Shown here: positions 8,142 to 16,290 of the stretch, piece after piece
Layout: the number at the start of each line of letters is the position of its first letter
How positions within the stretch are numbered: the first letter of the stretch is position 1
Assembly: GCF_946478885.1 (NCBI RefSeq)
Contig: NZ_CAMLDX010000056.1
Location: 1 to 22,811, forward strand
Direction of reading: 5' to 3'
DNA: 22,811 bases
DNA from: an uncultured Bacillus sp.
Lineage (GTDB): Bacteria; Bacillota; Bacilli; Bacillales_B; DSM-18226
Notes under the pieces: model-generated
Told to the model about the DNA's origin: nothing
What the model saw: only the letters and a program-made list of their open reading frames with translations
The model's database searches: none
Position numbers and translations under genes: made by a program

Positions 8142-8594
8142 TTAGTTTGCAGGATCCTTTTTATCCCATTTAACAGTGAAGCGCACTTTGCCTCCTCGTT
8201 TTCGCGGATGTTCAAACGACTCTGCGATCAATTCCTTTTGATTTTCAATTTGCTGCGCGATAAAGCCGGCTTCTAATTGGAAATGATGGACGCCTTTGCT
8301 TTGCAACCGGTCTGTGATCAACTGGCTGGATAATTCTAATTCCAGTTCCTGGTTTTTCTCTTGCAGAACATTTAAATGTCCCCATCCTGCTTTTTCAAAG
8401 AAATCCTCCACTGCAGTAAAATCCTCTAATGGAAATTTTCGCGCTAGCTGCTTTCCCGCCCAATACAAAATTTCAGGTGATTCGGGTCCTAAAATTTCAG
8501 GCAGAAGGATTTCTCTTATCAATTCATATCCAAATGCAGGAACGGTTACAGACTCTGTTTCCTGTTTTAATTCTTCAGCAGTATTTTTACTCAC
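8142..8594 (-). CDS. yslB: YslB family protein (DUF2507)
   Basis: Matches B. subtilis YslB from VPAFGYELIREILLPEILG through DILYWAGKQLARKFPL-like residues, GAGWGHL-like residues and QLEAGFIAQQIENQ to the C-terminal RFTVKWDKKD. The family is a small cytosolic protein of uncertain function, related by fold to V4R/heme-NO-binding-like sensors; I claim no specific role. The start is GTG at 8594-8592, preceded by a purine-rich GAGGGGAG ribosome binding site. At 150 residues it has normal length. It is transcribed away from sdhC and convergent with uvrC. Conservation of the neighbourhood next to sdhCAB is seen in other bacilli. Confidence 0.88.
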   Translation of the reverse strand: MSKNTAEELKQETESVTVPAFGYELIREILLPEILGPESPEILYWAGKQLARKFPLEDFTAVEDFFEKAGWGHLNVLQEKNQELELELSSQLITDRLQSKGVHHFQLEAGFIAQQIENQKELIAESFEHPRKRGGKVRFTVKWDKKDPAN

Positions 8595-8812
8595 TCTTCT
8601 CCCCTCTTTCTATGACTCTATTATATACAATGATGACTTTTTTACGCATTTATTTATGGAAAAAAGATATACAAAAGGAGAGGAAATTTTTACTATTTTA
8701 GTATATTGCGTAATTTGTCAAAGCAACACGGAATGAAAAAGCAGCCCTATCAGCAATATAATTGGTATTTTTGAAAAATTTTCGCTATATAAATAATTTT
8801 TGCAATCGTTCC

Positions 8813-8841
8813 TTGACGGTATAAAAAGTAGAGAGTACAAT
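8813..8841 (+). promoter_or_regulatory. sigma-A promoter of sdhCAB
   Basis: TTGACG at 8813-8818 and TACAAT at 8836-8841 are spaced by 17 bases, close to consensus. Transcription should start near 8848, giving a leader of about 120 bases before sdhC. The B. subtilis sdh operon also has a long leader. Confidence 0.75.
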
Positions 8842-8843
8842 TA

Positions 8844-8858
8844 AATTGTCACACAATT
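8844..8858. promoter_or_regulatory. Palindrome at the sdhC start point, CodY-like
   Basis: AATTGTCACACAATT has perfect 6-base arms with a 3-base centre and sits over the predicted transcription start. It matches the 15-base CodY consensus AATTTTCWGAAAATT at 12 of 15 positions. Binding here would block the promoter. CodY is only one candidate. Confidence 0.4.
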
Positions 8859-8967
8859 GTAAGAATTTTTGCCAATTATTTTCCATTCTTTTTTCGAGTG
8901 AACGCTCAGTTGTTATGGAGAGTAATACATATTTTAAGCATAAAAATCATTAGGAGGGGTTAATTTA

Positions 8968-9576
8968 ATGGCTGGTAATCGAGAATTTTTCAATCGCAGA
9001 TTGCATTCGTTACTTGGTGTGATACCTGTAGGCTTGTTCATTACAGTACACCTTGTTGTGAATCATTTTGCCACAGTGGGAGAGGAGGCATATAACAAAG
9101 CAACTGGGTTTATGGGCAATCTTCCATTCTTATTATTCTTAGAAGTCTTTGTTATTTATCTGCCTTTATTGTTCCATGCAATCTATGGACTTTATATTGC
9201 GTTCACAGCACAAAATAATGTAAGCAGATTCAATACATTCCGTAACTGGATGTTTGTTCTTCAGCGTATTACAGGTGTGATCACTCTCATTTTTGTGGCT
9301 TGGCATGTATGGCAAACAAGAATTCAGGCTGCATTTGGCCAGGAAGTAAATTTTGATATGATGGCAGATATTGTAGATAATCCGTTTATGCTTTGGTTCT
9401 ATATCATCTGTATTGTGTCAGTTGTGTTCCATTTTGCTAATGGCCTTTGGTCATTTTTTGTCAGCTGGGGTATAACAATGACACCACGCTCACAACAAGT
9501 TTCAACATATATAACAATGGTATTCTTTGTTTTGCTATCAATTGTGGGAATTCGTGCAATTTTAGCATTCGTATAA
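8968..9576 (+). CDS. sdhC: Succinate dehydrogenase cytochrome b558 subunit
   Basis: Membrane anchor of complex II in the Bacillus-type (dihaem, menaquinone-reducing) enzyme. It anchors SdhAB and carries electrons across the membrane. The 202-residue protein has five hydrophobic segments. Histidines 28, 70, 113 and 155 stand at the positions of the haem ligands known for B. subtilis SdhC. The opening GNREFFNRRLHSLLGVIPVG and the C-terminal WGITMTPRSQQVSTYI are family hallmarks. ATG 8968 follows AGGAGGGG at a normal distance. It is first in sdhCAB, 76 bases before sdhA. Confidence 0.96.
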   Translation: MAGNREFFNRRLHSLLGVIPVGLFITVHLVVNHFATVGEEAYNKATGFMGNLPFLLFLEVFVIYLPLLFHAIYGLYIAFTAQNNVSRFNTFRNWMFVLQRITGVITLIFVAWHVWQTRIQAAFGQEVNFDMMADIVDNPFMLWFYIICIVSVVFHFANGLWSFFVSWGITMTPRSQQVSTYITMVFFVLLSIVGIRAILAFV

Positions 9577-9652
9577 TAGATTACTAGTTGAGCAGATAGG
9601 TAATGGTTTATGGAATTTGTGTTGTAAGATGGATTGGAGGAGTGAGTCACGA

Positions 9653-11404
9653 ATGGCAAAAGGAAAAGTTATTATAGTCGGCGGAGGTCTTGCCGGACTA
9701 ATGGCGACAATAAAAGTAGCAGAATCAGGTACTCCTGTAGAGTTATTCTCGCTTGTACCGGTAAAACGCTCTCACTCTGTTTGTGCCCAAGGTGGTATTA
9801 ATGGAGCAGTAAATACAAAAGGTGAAGGAGACTCTCCGTGGATACACTTTGATGATACCGTTTACGGAGGAGACTTTTTAGCAAACCAGCCTCCAGTAAA
9901 GGCAATGTGCGACGCGGCACCAGGAATTATTCACTTGTTTGACCGGATGGGTGTTATGTTTAACCGGACTCCGGAAGGTTTATTGGATTTTCGTCGTTTC
10001 GGCGGAACACAACATCACAGAACGGCTTTCGCCGGAGCGACTACAGGTCAGCAATTGCTGTATGCCTTGGACGAGCAGGTTAGAAGCCATGAAGTAGCAG
10101 GCTTGGTTAGCAAATATGAGGGTTGGGAATTATTACAGATTGTTTTAGATGACGAGCAAGTATGTAAGGGGATTGTCGCTCAGGATTTAAAAACAATGGA
10201 AATCAAAGCGTTTTCTGCCGATGCTGTTATTTTAGCGACTGGCGGACCTGGAATTATCTTTGGTAAATCAACGAACTCTGTCATCAACACTGGTTCAGCT
10301 GCAGCTATTGCTTATCAGCAAGGAGTATATTACGCAAATGGGGAAATGATTCAAATTCACCCTACAGCTATTCCTGGGGATGATAAGCTTCGTTTAATGA
10401 GTGAATCTGCCCGCGGTGAAGGCGGAAGGATTTGGACATATAAAGATGGGAAGCCTTGGTATTTCCTTGAGGAAAAATATCCTGCATACGGAAACCTTGT
10501 ACCAAGGGATATTGCAACGCGTGAAATTTTCGATGTCTGTATAAACCAAAAACTTGGTATCAATGGCGAAAATATGGTCTATCTAGATCTTTCCCATAAG
10601 GATCCACATGAACTGGATATTAAATTAGGAGGTATCATTGAAATTTATGAGAAATTCACTGGTGAAGACCCTCATAAGATTCCAATGAAGATTTTCCCTG
10701 CCGTTCATTATTCAATGGGTGGTATGTGGGTTGATTATGATCAAATGACAAACATTAAAGGTTTGTTTGCTGCCGGTGAATGTGATTATTCACAGCACGG
10801 TGCGAACCGTTTAGGTGCAAACTCGCTGTTATCCGCTATCTATGGCGGTATGGTAACAGGACCAAATGTTGTGAAATATATTGAAGGTCTTGACAAAGGA
10901 TCTGATGCCATTTCTTCAACTCTTTATGACGGCTATGTTGAACAGGAAAAACAAAAATGGAATAATATTATGTCCATGAATGGAACGGAAAACGCTTATG
11001 TTCTTCATAAGGAATTGGGAGAATGGATGACGAAAAACGTGACGGTTGTTCGCTATAACGATAATCTGTTGAAGACAGATGAGAAAATTCAAGAGCTGTT
11101 AGAGCGTTATGAAAATATCAACATTAATGATACGGCAAAATGGAGCAACCAAGGGGCAGCATTTACCCGTCAATTGCAAAATATGTTACAGCTTGCCCGC
11201 GTGATTACACTTGGTGCATATAATCGTAATGAGAGCCGGGGTGCCCACTATAAACCGGACTTCCCTGAACGTAATGATGAAGAATTCTTGAAAACAACAA
11301 TGGCTAAATTTGTTGACAGTAAATCAGCACCTGCCTTCCATTACGAAGATGTTGATGTTTCACTTATTGAGCCACGTAAAAGAGACTATACAAAGAAACA
11401 CTAA
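9653..11404 (+). CDS. sdhA: Succinate dehydrogenase flavoprotein subunit
   Basis: Catalytic subunit that oxidises succinate to fumarate with covalently bound FAD, on the cytoplasmic side of complex II. The N-terminal Rossmann motif IIVGGGLAGLMA (residues 7-18) binds FAD. His41 in KRSHSVCAQGG is the expected covalent FAD attachment residue. FGGTQHHRT (about 116-124) and HPTAIPGD belong to the active-site region. The C-terminal SRGAHYKPDFPERNDEE is conserved. ATG 9653 is chosen (583 residues) because the protein then starts like B. subtilis SdhA, with a GGAGGAGTGA ribosome binding site just upstream. The ATG-like extension from 9617 would lie over that site. It is 15 bases before sdhB. Confidence 0.97.
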   Translation: MAKGKVIIVGGGLAGLMATIKVAESGTPVELFSLVPVKRSHSVCAQGGINGAVNTKGEGDSPWIHFDDTVYGGDFLANQPPVKAMCDAAPGIIHLFDRMGVMFNRTPEGLLDFRRFGGTQHHRTAFAGATTGQQLLYALDEQVRSHEVAGLVSKYEGWELLQIVLDDEQVCKGIVAQDLKTMEIKAFSADAVILATGGPGIIFGKSTNSVINTGSAAAIAYQQGVYYANGEMIQIHPTAIPGDDKLRLMSESARGEGGRIWTYKDGKPWYFLEEKYPAYGNLVPRDIATREIFDVCINQKLGINGENMVYLDLSHKDPHELDIKLGGIIEIYEKFTGEDPHKIPMKIFPAVHYSMGGMWVDYDQMTNIKGLFAAGECDYSQHGANRLGANSLLSAIYGGMVTGPNVVKYIEGLDKGSDAISSTLYDGYVEQEKQKWNNIMSMNGTENAYVLHKELGEWMTKNVTVVRYNDNLLKTDEKIQELLERYENININDTAKWSNQGAAFTRQLQNMLQLARVITLGAYNRNESRGAHYKPDFPERNDEEFLKTTMAKFVDSKSAPAFHYEDVDVSLIEPRKRDYTKKH

Positions 11405-11419
11405 AGGGGGGATACAGGG

Positions 11420-12181
11420 ATGTCTGAGCAAAAGACCGTTACGTTTAGCATTACGCGTCAAGATGATATGAATTCAAATTCTTATGTAGAGGAATTTGAG
11501 ATTCCGTATCGTCCAAATTTAAATGTTATTGCAGCTTTAATGGAAATTCGCCGAAATCCTGTGAATAAAAAAGGGGAAAAAACAACACCGGTTGCATGGG
11601 ATATGAACTGTTTAGAAGAGGTTTGTGGTGCATGTTCGATGGTGATTAACGGAAGACCGCGCCAATCCTGTTCTGCAATTGTTGACCAATTAGAGCAGCC
11701 GATTCGATTAGAACCAATGAGAACGTTCCCTGTTATTCGTGACTTACAAGTAGATCGTAGCCGGATGTTCGATTCATTGAAAAAGGTAAAGGCCTGGATT
11801 CCAATCGATGGAACATATGATTTGGGGGCAGGACCGCGCATGCCTGAGGTAAAACGCCAATGGGCATATGAACTTTCAAAATGTATGACTTGTGGGGTAT
11901 GTTTGGAATCTTGTCCAAATGTCAGCAGCAAATCAAACTTTATTGGACCGGCTCCATTATCACAAGTTCGTTTGTTTAATGCGCATCCAACTGGTGCGAT
12001 GAATAAGGCAGAACGTTTAGCTACTATCATGGGTGATGGTGGTTTGGCAAACTGCGGAAATTCACAAAACTGTGTACAAGCGTGTCCGAAAGGAATTCCT
12101 TTGACGACTTCCATTGCGGCTTTAAACAGAGATACAGCAGTTCAGTCTTTTAAAAATTTCTTTGGTAGCGACAAAGTTTGA
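11420..12181 (+). CDS. sdhB: Succinate dehydrogenase iron-sulfur subunit
   Basis: Carries electrons from FAD in SdhA to the haems of SdhC through three iron-sulfur clusters. The [2Fe-2S] ligands are Cys64, Cys69, Cys72 and Cys84. The ferredoxin-like C-terminal domain has CMTCGVCLESCP (Cys155, 158, 161, 165) and CGNSQNCVQACPKG (Cys212, 218, 222) for the remaining clusters. At 253 residues it has normal length for the Bacillus enzyme. A GGGGGGAT ribosome binding site precedes ATG 11420. A terminator follows, ending the operon. Confidence 0.97.
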   Translation: MSEQKTVTFSITRQDDMNSNSYVEEFEIPYRPNLNVIAALMEIRRNPVNKKGEKTTPVAWDMNCLEEVCGACSMVINGRPRQSCSAIVDQLEQPIRLEPMRTFPVIRDLQVDRSRMFDSLKKVKAWIPIDGTYDLGAGPRMPEVKRQWAYELSKCMTCGVCLESCPNVSSKSNFIGPAPLSQVRLFNAHPTGAMNKAERLATIMGDGGLANCGNSQNCVQACPKGIPLTTSIAALNRDTAVQSFKNFFGSDKV

Positions 12182-12194
12182 TAAAAAACAATGG

Positions 12195-12240
12195 AGGTTG
12201 TCTTGTCTGGTTGTATAGCTGGATAAGACAACCTTATTTT
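12195..12240 (+). terminator. Terminator of sdhCAB
   Basis: AGGTTGTCTT at 12195-12204 pairs with AAGACAACCT at 12225-12234, a 10-base perfect stem. It is followed by TATTTTATTT, a T-rich tail. It lies 14 bases after the sdhB stop. Confidence 0.8.
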
Positions 12241-12302
12241 ATTTGACTGTAATAATTCTGATTATTATGTATAATTGTAATATTAAAAAAGGAGGCGATG
12301 GA

Positions 12303-12773
12303 TTGAAAAGAATCAAATATATAGAGGATTTTGAGAAATGGCAGAGAGAATTTAGCTTTTTTTATCCCATTAAGGTCCGCTTTTCAGAAACGGATCTGTT
12401 CGGTCACTTAAATAACAGCTCTGCTTTTATTTATTTAGAAGAGGCTAGGATTGAGTTTTTAAAGCATATAGGTCTAATGGGAAAATATTTGGCTTCTGAC
12501 AATGATTTAATATGTGTAGCGGCAGATATGCAATGTGACTACTTGAAGCAAATATATTTCGATGAAAGAATAAACGTCTATGTAAAAGCTAATTTCATCG
12601 GAAATTCATCAGTTGATCTTCATTATTTAGCAAAAAATGAGCAAGGAGAGACGTGTCTGACCGGACGCGGGGCGCTGGTGCAAATTTCAAAGGCTACCGG
12701 CAAAGGAGTATCATGGTCCGGTGAAGAGAGAAATTTATTAAAAACACCGAGATCCGTCCAAATATCCAGTTAA
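12303..12773 (+). CDS. ysmA: Hot-dog fold acyl-CoA thioesterase (YsmA-like)
   Basis: A 4HBT-type hot-dog protein that probably hydrolyses acyl-CoA thioesters in the cytosol; the natural substrate is not known. The signature region VRFSETDLFGHLNNSSAFIY (about residues 21-40) and EEARIEFLKHIG are characteristic. The middle DMQCDYLKQIYFDERINVYV forms the central hot-dog strands. TTG 12303 is chosen, 7 bases after AAAAGGAGG (12287-12295), giving 156 residues. The longer frame from 12243 reaches into the sdhB terminator tail and would include the ribosome binding site. Its place between sdhB and gerE is that of B. subtilis ysmA. Confidence 0.85.
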   Translation: MKRIKYIEDFEKWQREFSFFYPIKVRFSETDLFGHLNNSSAFIYLEEARIEFLKHIGLMGKYLASDNDLICVAADMQCDYLKQIYFDERINVYVKANFIGNSSVDLHYLAKNEQGETCLTGRGALVQISKATGKGVSWSGEERNLLKTPRSVQISS

Positions 12774-12775
12774 AA

Positions 12776-12816
12776 GTTCCGGAAGCCAAACATCAGTAAA
12801 TGTTTGCTTCCGGAAC
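12776..12816 (-). terminator. Strong hairpin between ysmA and recQ
   Basis: Arms at 12776-12793 and 12800-12816 pair almost perfectly over 17 bases (GTTCCGGAAG-C-CAAACAT with ATGTTTG-CTTCCGGAAC). On the minus strand it is followed by CTTTTAAC, so it most likely ends recQ. It also stops ysmA transcripts even though no long T-run follows on the plus strand. Confidence 0.75.
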
Positions 12817-12825
12817 AATCACTGC

Positions 12826-14982
12826 TTAGAAGCTATGATCAGCCTGTTGATTTTTACAGATTACTGACTGGATAATGAAGTAATCGATTTCTCCGTTTAA
12901 TGCCTCCCAAATCGGTTTTAGTTTGTCCATCCCGCATAAGCGGACAGCATTCATCACCTTCTGTTCGGTTTCTTTATCAAATATGGCTTGCCAATCCAAG
13001 GTGTGTCCTTCCTCGACACTTCGAAATATATGCTTTTGAATGGTTATCTTTTTGAGATGGCGTTTTTCTGCTATTTCGTCAAGTGTCATTCCACTAACAT
13101 AATATTGATAAGTAAGAAGATGGCTTGGTTGTTCAAGTTCTTCAGATTTCTCGAACTTTTCATGACGGGCAGAGGTGACAACATCGGACACTATTTCATT
13201 TTCTTGTGTAAACGCACGAATCACATGGATGAAAGGCTCCCCATACTTAGTGAATTTTGTTTGCCCGACTCCTTTTATTTGCAGCAGGGCGTCCTTTGTC
13301 ACCGGGTAATGCCGACACATTTCCTTCAGTGTGCTGTCAGCAAAAATGACAAAGGGAGGAACATTCTCTTGAGTGGCTAAATCCTTGCGCAAAAAACGAA
13401 GTCTTTCAAATAAGTCCTGATTTTCTTCGGTTTCAACAGTCTTATTTTTGAGAGCAAGATTTTCCCTCATCATTACAGGCCTGTTTCCTTTTAAAACCGG
13501 AACCGCCAATGAGGTTACCCTGATAACCGGATATTTTCCATCGGTCAGTGACAAATAGCCTTCTGCCAGTAAATAATTAATCATGTCCAAAATTTCTTTT
13601 TCACTTTTGTTTCGTAATAAACCAAATGTAGAAAGCTGATCAAATCCGAATTCACGTATTCTCTTTTTGCCGGAGCCTTTCAAAACCTGGGCAATCATGG
13701 CGCTGCCGAACCGTTCTCCCATTCGTTTGCAGCAGGATATAATCATTTGTGCTGCGCGCGTAATATCAATTTTTTCACGCTGGTCATTGCAATTACTGCA
13801 TTTTCCGCAGTGGATCGGTGGATGATGAGGATCAAAATAGCGAATGATATATGATTGCAGACATTCCTCCGTGTGACAGTACAATATCATCTGATTTAAC
13901 TTATGGTACTCCTGCTCGCGCTTTTCCCTATCAAGATTGGTTTCTTCGATCAGAAACTTTTGCAAGTGGATATCCTGAGCTCCGAATAATAGCCAGCATT
14001 CGCTTTCTTCACCATCTCGTCCCGCCCGACCGGCCTCCTGATAGTATGCTTCTAAATTTTTCGGCAAATTATAGTGCAGGACAAATCTGACATTGGATTT
14101 ATCAATCCCCATCCCAAAAGCATTAGTAGCGACCATGATATCCATTTCATCATAAATAAATTGATCCTGCGCGCGTTTCCGTTCCTCCTCTCGCATCCCG
14201 GCATGATATTTAGTGCAGGAAAAACCATGACCGGTTATAAAGCTGTGAAGTCGATCGGTTTCTTTTCTACTGGAAGTATAGATGATCCCCGACTGCTTTG
14301 GATGCTGCTGTAAATAGTTGAGGATAAAATCCCGCTTATTAGAACCTTTTATACAATGGAAACTTAGATTCTCACGGGCAAACCCTGTTTGAAAGGTGTC
14401 CTCCGTTTGAATATTCAATAAGCTGCGTATGTCCTGTGCGACGTTTTCTGTCGCTGTAGCGGTTAGTGCAGCGATAATCGGGTGCTGCCTTAATTGACCG
14501 ATTGCCGAAATAATAGAACGATAGCTTGGCCGGAAATCATGGCCCCATTGTGAAATACAGTGTGCTTCGTCAAAGGCGATTAACGGGATATCTATCGAAT
14601 TAAGCAGGTCTATAAAATAAAAGGATTCAAATCGTTCCGGTGCTGCATAGACAAGTTTGAACGCTCCTTGCCTGATAAGTGTCGTTCTTTCTTCCAATTC
14701 TTTACTGCTTAATGAACTATTGATAAAAGTAGCAGGAATTTCAGCAGCAGAGAGGGAGTCGACCTGATCCTTCATCAGCGAAATAAGTGGGGAAATCACA
14801 ATCGTAGTTCCTTTGAAGAGAAGGGATGGAATTTGATAACAAAGCGATTTTCCTCCTCCGGTCGGCAGGATGCCAAGAGTGTTTTTTCCTTGTAATACAT
14901 TTTCAATAATTTCCTTTTGACCATCTCGAAAGGCTGAATAGCCAAAATATTGATGCAGAAGGTCTGTTGCTTTCTTTAACAT
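12826..14982 (-). CDS. recQ: ATP-dependent DNA helicase RecQ
   Basis: A 3'-5' DNA helicase for recombination and repair at stalled forks. From ATG 14982 it has 718 residues. The Q-motif region FRDGQKEII lies near 18-26, Walker A GILPTGGGKS near 37-46 and the DEAH box at 138-141. The motif-VI region YYQEAGRAGRDG lies near 313-324. The zinc-binding RQC cysteines are about 374, 392, 395 and 398 (HCGKCSNC). An HRDC domain spans about 520-590, and a C-terminal helix-turn-helix region of the HTH_40 type about 620-715. An open frame reaches upstream to 15162, but the helicase homology starts at the ATG, which has AGGTGAT upstream. It is on the opposite strand to its neighbours, inserted between ysmA and gerE relative to B. 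subtilis. Confidence 0.93.
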   Translation of the reverse strand: MLKKATDLLHQYFGYSAFRDGQKEIIENVLQGKNTLGILPTGGGKSLCYQIPSLLFKGTTIVISPLISLMKDQVDSLSAAEIPATFINSSLSSKELEERTTLIRQGAFKLVYAAPERFESFYFIDLLNSIDIPLIAFDEAHCISQWGHDFRPSYRSIISAIGQLRQHPIIAALTATATENVAQDIRSLLNIQTEDTFQTGFARENLSFHCIKGSNKRDFILNYLQQHPKQSGIIYTSSRKETDRLHSFITGHGFSCTKYHAGMREEERKRAQDQFIYDEMDIMVATNAFGMGIDKSNVRFVLHYNLPKNLEAYYQEAGRAGRDGEESECWLLFGAQDIHLQKFLIEETNLDREKREQEYHKLNQMILYCHTEECLQSYIIRYFDPHHPPIHCGKCSNCNDQREKIDITRAAQMIISCCKRMGERFGSAMIAQVLKGSGKKRIREFGFDQLSTFGLLRNKSEKEILDMINYLLAEGYLSLTDGKYPVIRVTSLAVPVLKGNRPVMMRENLALKNKTVETEENQDLFERLRFLRKDLATQENVPPFVIFADSTLKEMCRHYPVTKDALLQIKGVGQTKFTKYGEPFIHVIRAFTQENEIVSDVVTSARHEKFEKSEELEQPSHLLTYQYYVSGMTLDEIAEKRHLKKITIQKHIFRSVEEGHTLDWQAIFDKETEQKVMNAVRLCGMDKLKPIWEALNGEIDYFIIQSVICKNQQADHSF

Positions 14983-15197
14983 AATTTGATCACCTGTATA
15001 ATTTAGAATTAATTTCAGTTTACCATTGTAACGAGGGGATTGATAAGGGATTTCACAGAAATGGATAATCTGTAAAGAAATGCTATCTTTGCTGAGAAAC
15101 AAAGACAGCGATTTATGGGCTTGGATTGTAGACTGTCCTGTCATTGGGATCATTTTTAACATCGATGTAGACTAAATAGATCACTACCATAGGATAA

Positions 15198-15236
15198 AGA
15201 AGGACATGCAGCAATCCACAGAATGTCCTTCTTTTT
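15198..15236 (+). terminator. Hairpin with T-run upstream of gerE
   Basis: AGAAGGACAT (15198-15207) pairs with ATGTCCTTCT (15223-15232), followed by TTTTT on the plus strand. No plus-strand gene ends just before it, so it insulates gerE from readthrough or is left from a lost gene. Confidence 0.6.
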
Positions 15237-15290
15237 CACAAAAAAACGTACATTTTTTTAATATACAGCTTTAGTTTGAGAATTGTAGTC

Positions 15291-15318
15291 ACTTCAGTAC
15301 TTTCACTCACATATGATA
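15291..15318 (+). promoter_or_regulatory. sigma-K promoter of gerE
   Basis: CATATGATA at 15310-15318 is an exact match to the sigma-K -10 consensus CATANNNTA. A -35-like AC at 15291-15292 lies 17 bases upstream. gerE is transcribed by sigma-K in the mother cell in B. subtilis, so both position and motif agree. Confidence 0.6.
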
Positions 15319-15382
15319 TCGTGACTAAATATACACCCATCCCGCAGTTCATAGCTGGAGAAGGCAAGGAGGGTTACAATAC

Positions 15383-15607
15383 TTGAAGGAGAATGAATAT
15401 ACTCACAAGCCGTTACTCACCAAACGAGAAAAAGAAGTTTTCGAACTGTTAGTACAAGACAAAACAACAAAAGAAATCGCGGGAGAATTGTTTATCAGCG
15501 AGAAAACAGTTCGAAACCATATTTCAAATGCCATGCAAAAATTAGGCGTAAAGGGGCGTTCACAAGCTGTTGTCGAGCTCCTTCGTATGGGAGAGCTTAA
15601 GCTTTGA
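15383..15607 (+). CDS. gerE: Spore coat transcription regulator GerE
   Basis: Small LuxR-type DNA-binding protein that acts in the mother cell late in sporulation. It activates and represses spore-coat genes with sigma-K RNA polymerase. The 74 residues form one LuxR/GerE helix-turn-helix: LTKREKEVFELLVQDKTTKE, then ELFISEKTVRNHISNAMQKL. There is no receiver or sensor domain, as in all GerE proteins. The start is TTG 15383 after a GGAGGGTTA ribosome binding site. It is monocistronic between its own promoter and a hairpin. Its presence shows that the organism is an endospore former. Confidence 0.97.
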   Translation: MKENEYTHKPLLTKREKEVFELLVQDKTTKEIAGELFISEKTVRNHISNAMQKLGVKGRSQAVVELLRMGELKL

Positions 15608-15645
15608 TATTAACCGGTATCCATCATATGGGTACCGGTTAATAT
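15607..15645 (+). terminator. Hairpin after gerE
   Basis: A 16-base stem with one wobble pair, 15607-15622 with 15630-15645 (core TTAACCGGTA/TACCGGTTAA), starts at the gerE stop. The following T-run is short (TTTG), so termination is likely but not certain. Confidence 0.7.
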
Positions 15646-15832
15646 TTGTATCGTGATGAGTTCGATACCAGCGAAAAAACAAGCTATAGAGGATGGCTTT
15701 TTCGTATAATTAATAGAAAAAATACAAGTTTGATAGATTTGTGATGGAAATGTTCTTGAAATTTAAAATCAAAAGTTAGAAAATAATATAAGTTAAGGAA
15801 TGGCTGATTGTATTAGGAGAGGTTGCTATTAG

Positions 15833-16276
15833 ATGAATATAAACGGGATGGATTATAATAAGTGCGTCGTTCAGATTGAAAAGGATTTGCGCTATATTTC
15901 GGGAATCTTAAAGCAAAAGGGTAGGGAAATATTAAGCCATTATGGCATTACTCCTCCACAATTTTTGGCTCTTCAATGGCTATATGAAGAAGGAGATATG
16001 ACAATTGGTGAGCTGTCCAATAAGATGTACTTGGCTTTCAGTACTACAACAGATTTGATTGATCGGATGGAGAAGGCAAGCCTTGTCAAAAGGGTTAGGA
16101 ATGAACGGGATCGCCGTGTCGTCCGCATTCATCTATTAGAAGAGGGAGAAAGGCTGATTAATGAGGTACTGAAAAAAAGGCAACAATACCTGCAGAATTT
16201 ATTGAAGGAATATTCCTCTGATGACTTGATACAATTACAAAAAGGCTTAATACGATTGCACCATGATATGCGGTAA
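15833..16276 (+). CDS. ysmB: MarR-family transcription regulator YsmB
   Basis: A 147-residue winged-helix protein of the MarR family, which normally bind palindromic operators as dimers. The N-terminal helix has [20 protein letters not shown]. The winged helix-turn-helix follows: [20 protein letters not shown], then [20 protein letters not shown] and the wing [13 protein letters not shown]. It matches B. subtilis YsmB, whose target is not known to me. ATG 15833 follows AGGAGAGG by about 10 bases. It is 14 bases before racE, so the two are co-transcribed, and the regulator may govern racE or itself. No clear operator palindrome was recognised in the 185 bases upstream. Confidence 0.9.
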   Translation: MNINGMDYNKCVVQIEKDLRYISGILKQKGREILSHYGITPPQFLALQWLYEEGDMTIGELSNKMYLAFSTTTDLIDRMEKASLVKRVRNERDRRVVRIHLLEEGERLINEVLKKRQQYLQNLLKEYSSDDLIQLQKGLIRLHHDMR

Positions 16277-16290
16277 AAAATGAGGCGGAT

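Larger units (their letters stand above)
8595..8967. other. 373-base divergent yslB-sdhC intergenic region
   Basis: This AT-rich region has no protein-coding frame with a ribosome binding site that I can support. It contains the sdhC promoter and two palindromes, listed separately. It also holds a roughly 120-base untranslated sdhC leader and an AT-rich palindrome, GAAAAATTTTC, near 8773-8783. The yslB promoter must lie between 8595 and about 8700 on the minus strand, but I cannot choose one. Confidence 0.6.

Noticed and set aside
8296..8736. 146-codon plus-strand frame over yslB and its upstream region
   Set aside because: It overlaps yslB antisense, has no family resemblance and no proper start signal.
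11482..12114. 210-codon open frame antisense to sdhB
   Set aside because: It is a shadow of sdhB on the other strand, has no ribosome binding site or recognisable domain, and lies wholly inside a well supported gene.
14983..15162. 60-residue N-terminal extension of RecQ
   Set aside because: RecQ homology starts at the ATG at 14982, which has its own ribosome binding site. The upstream part is simply open by chance.
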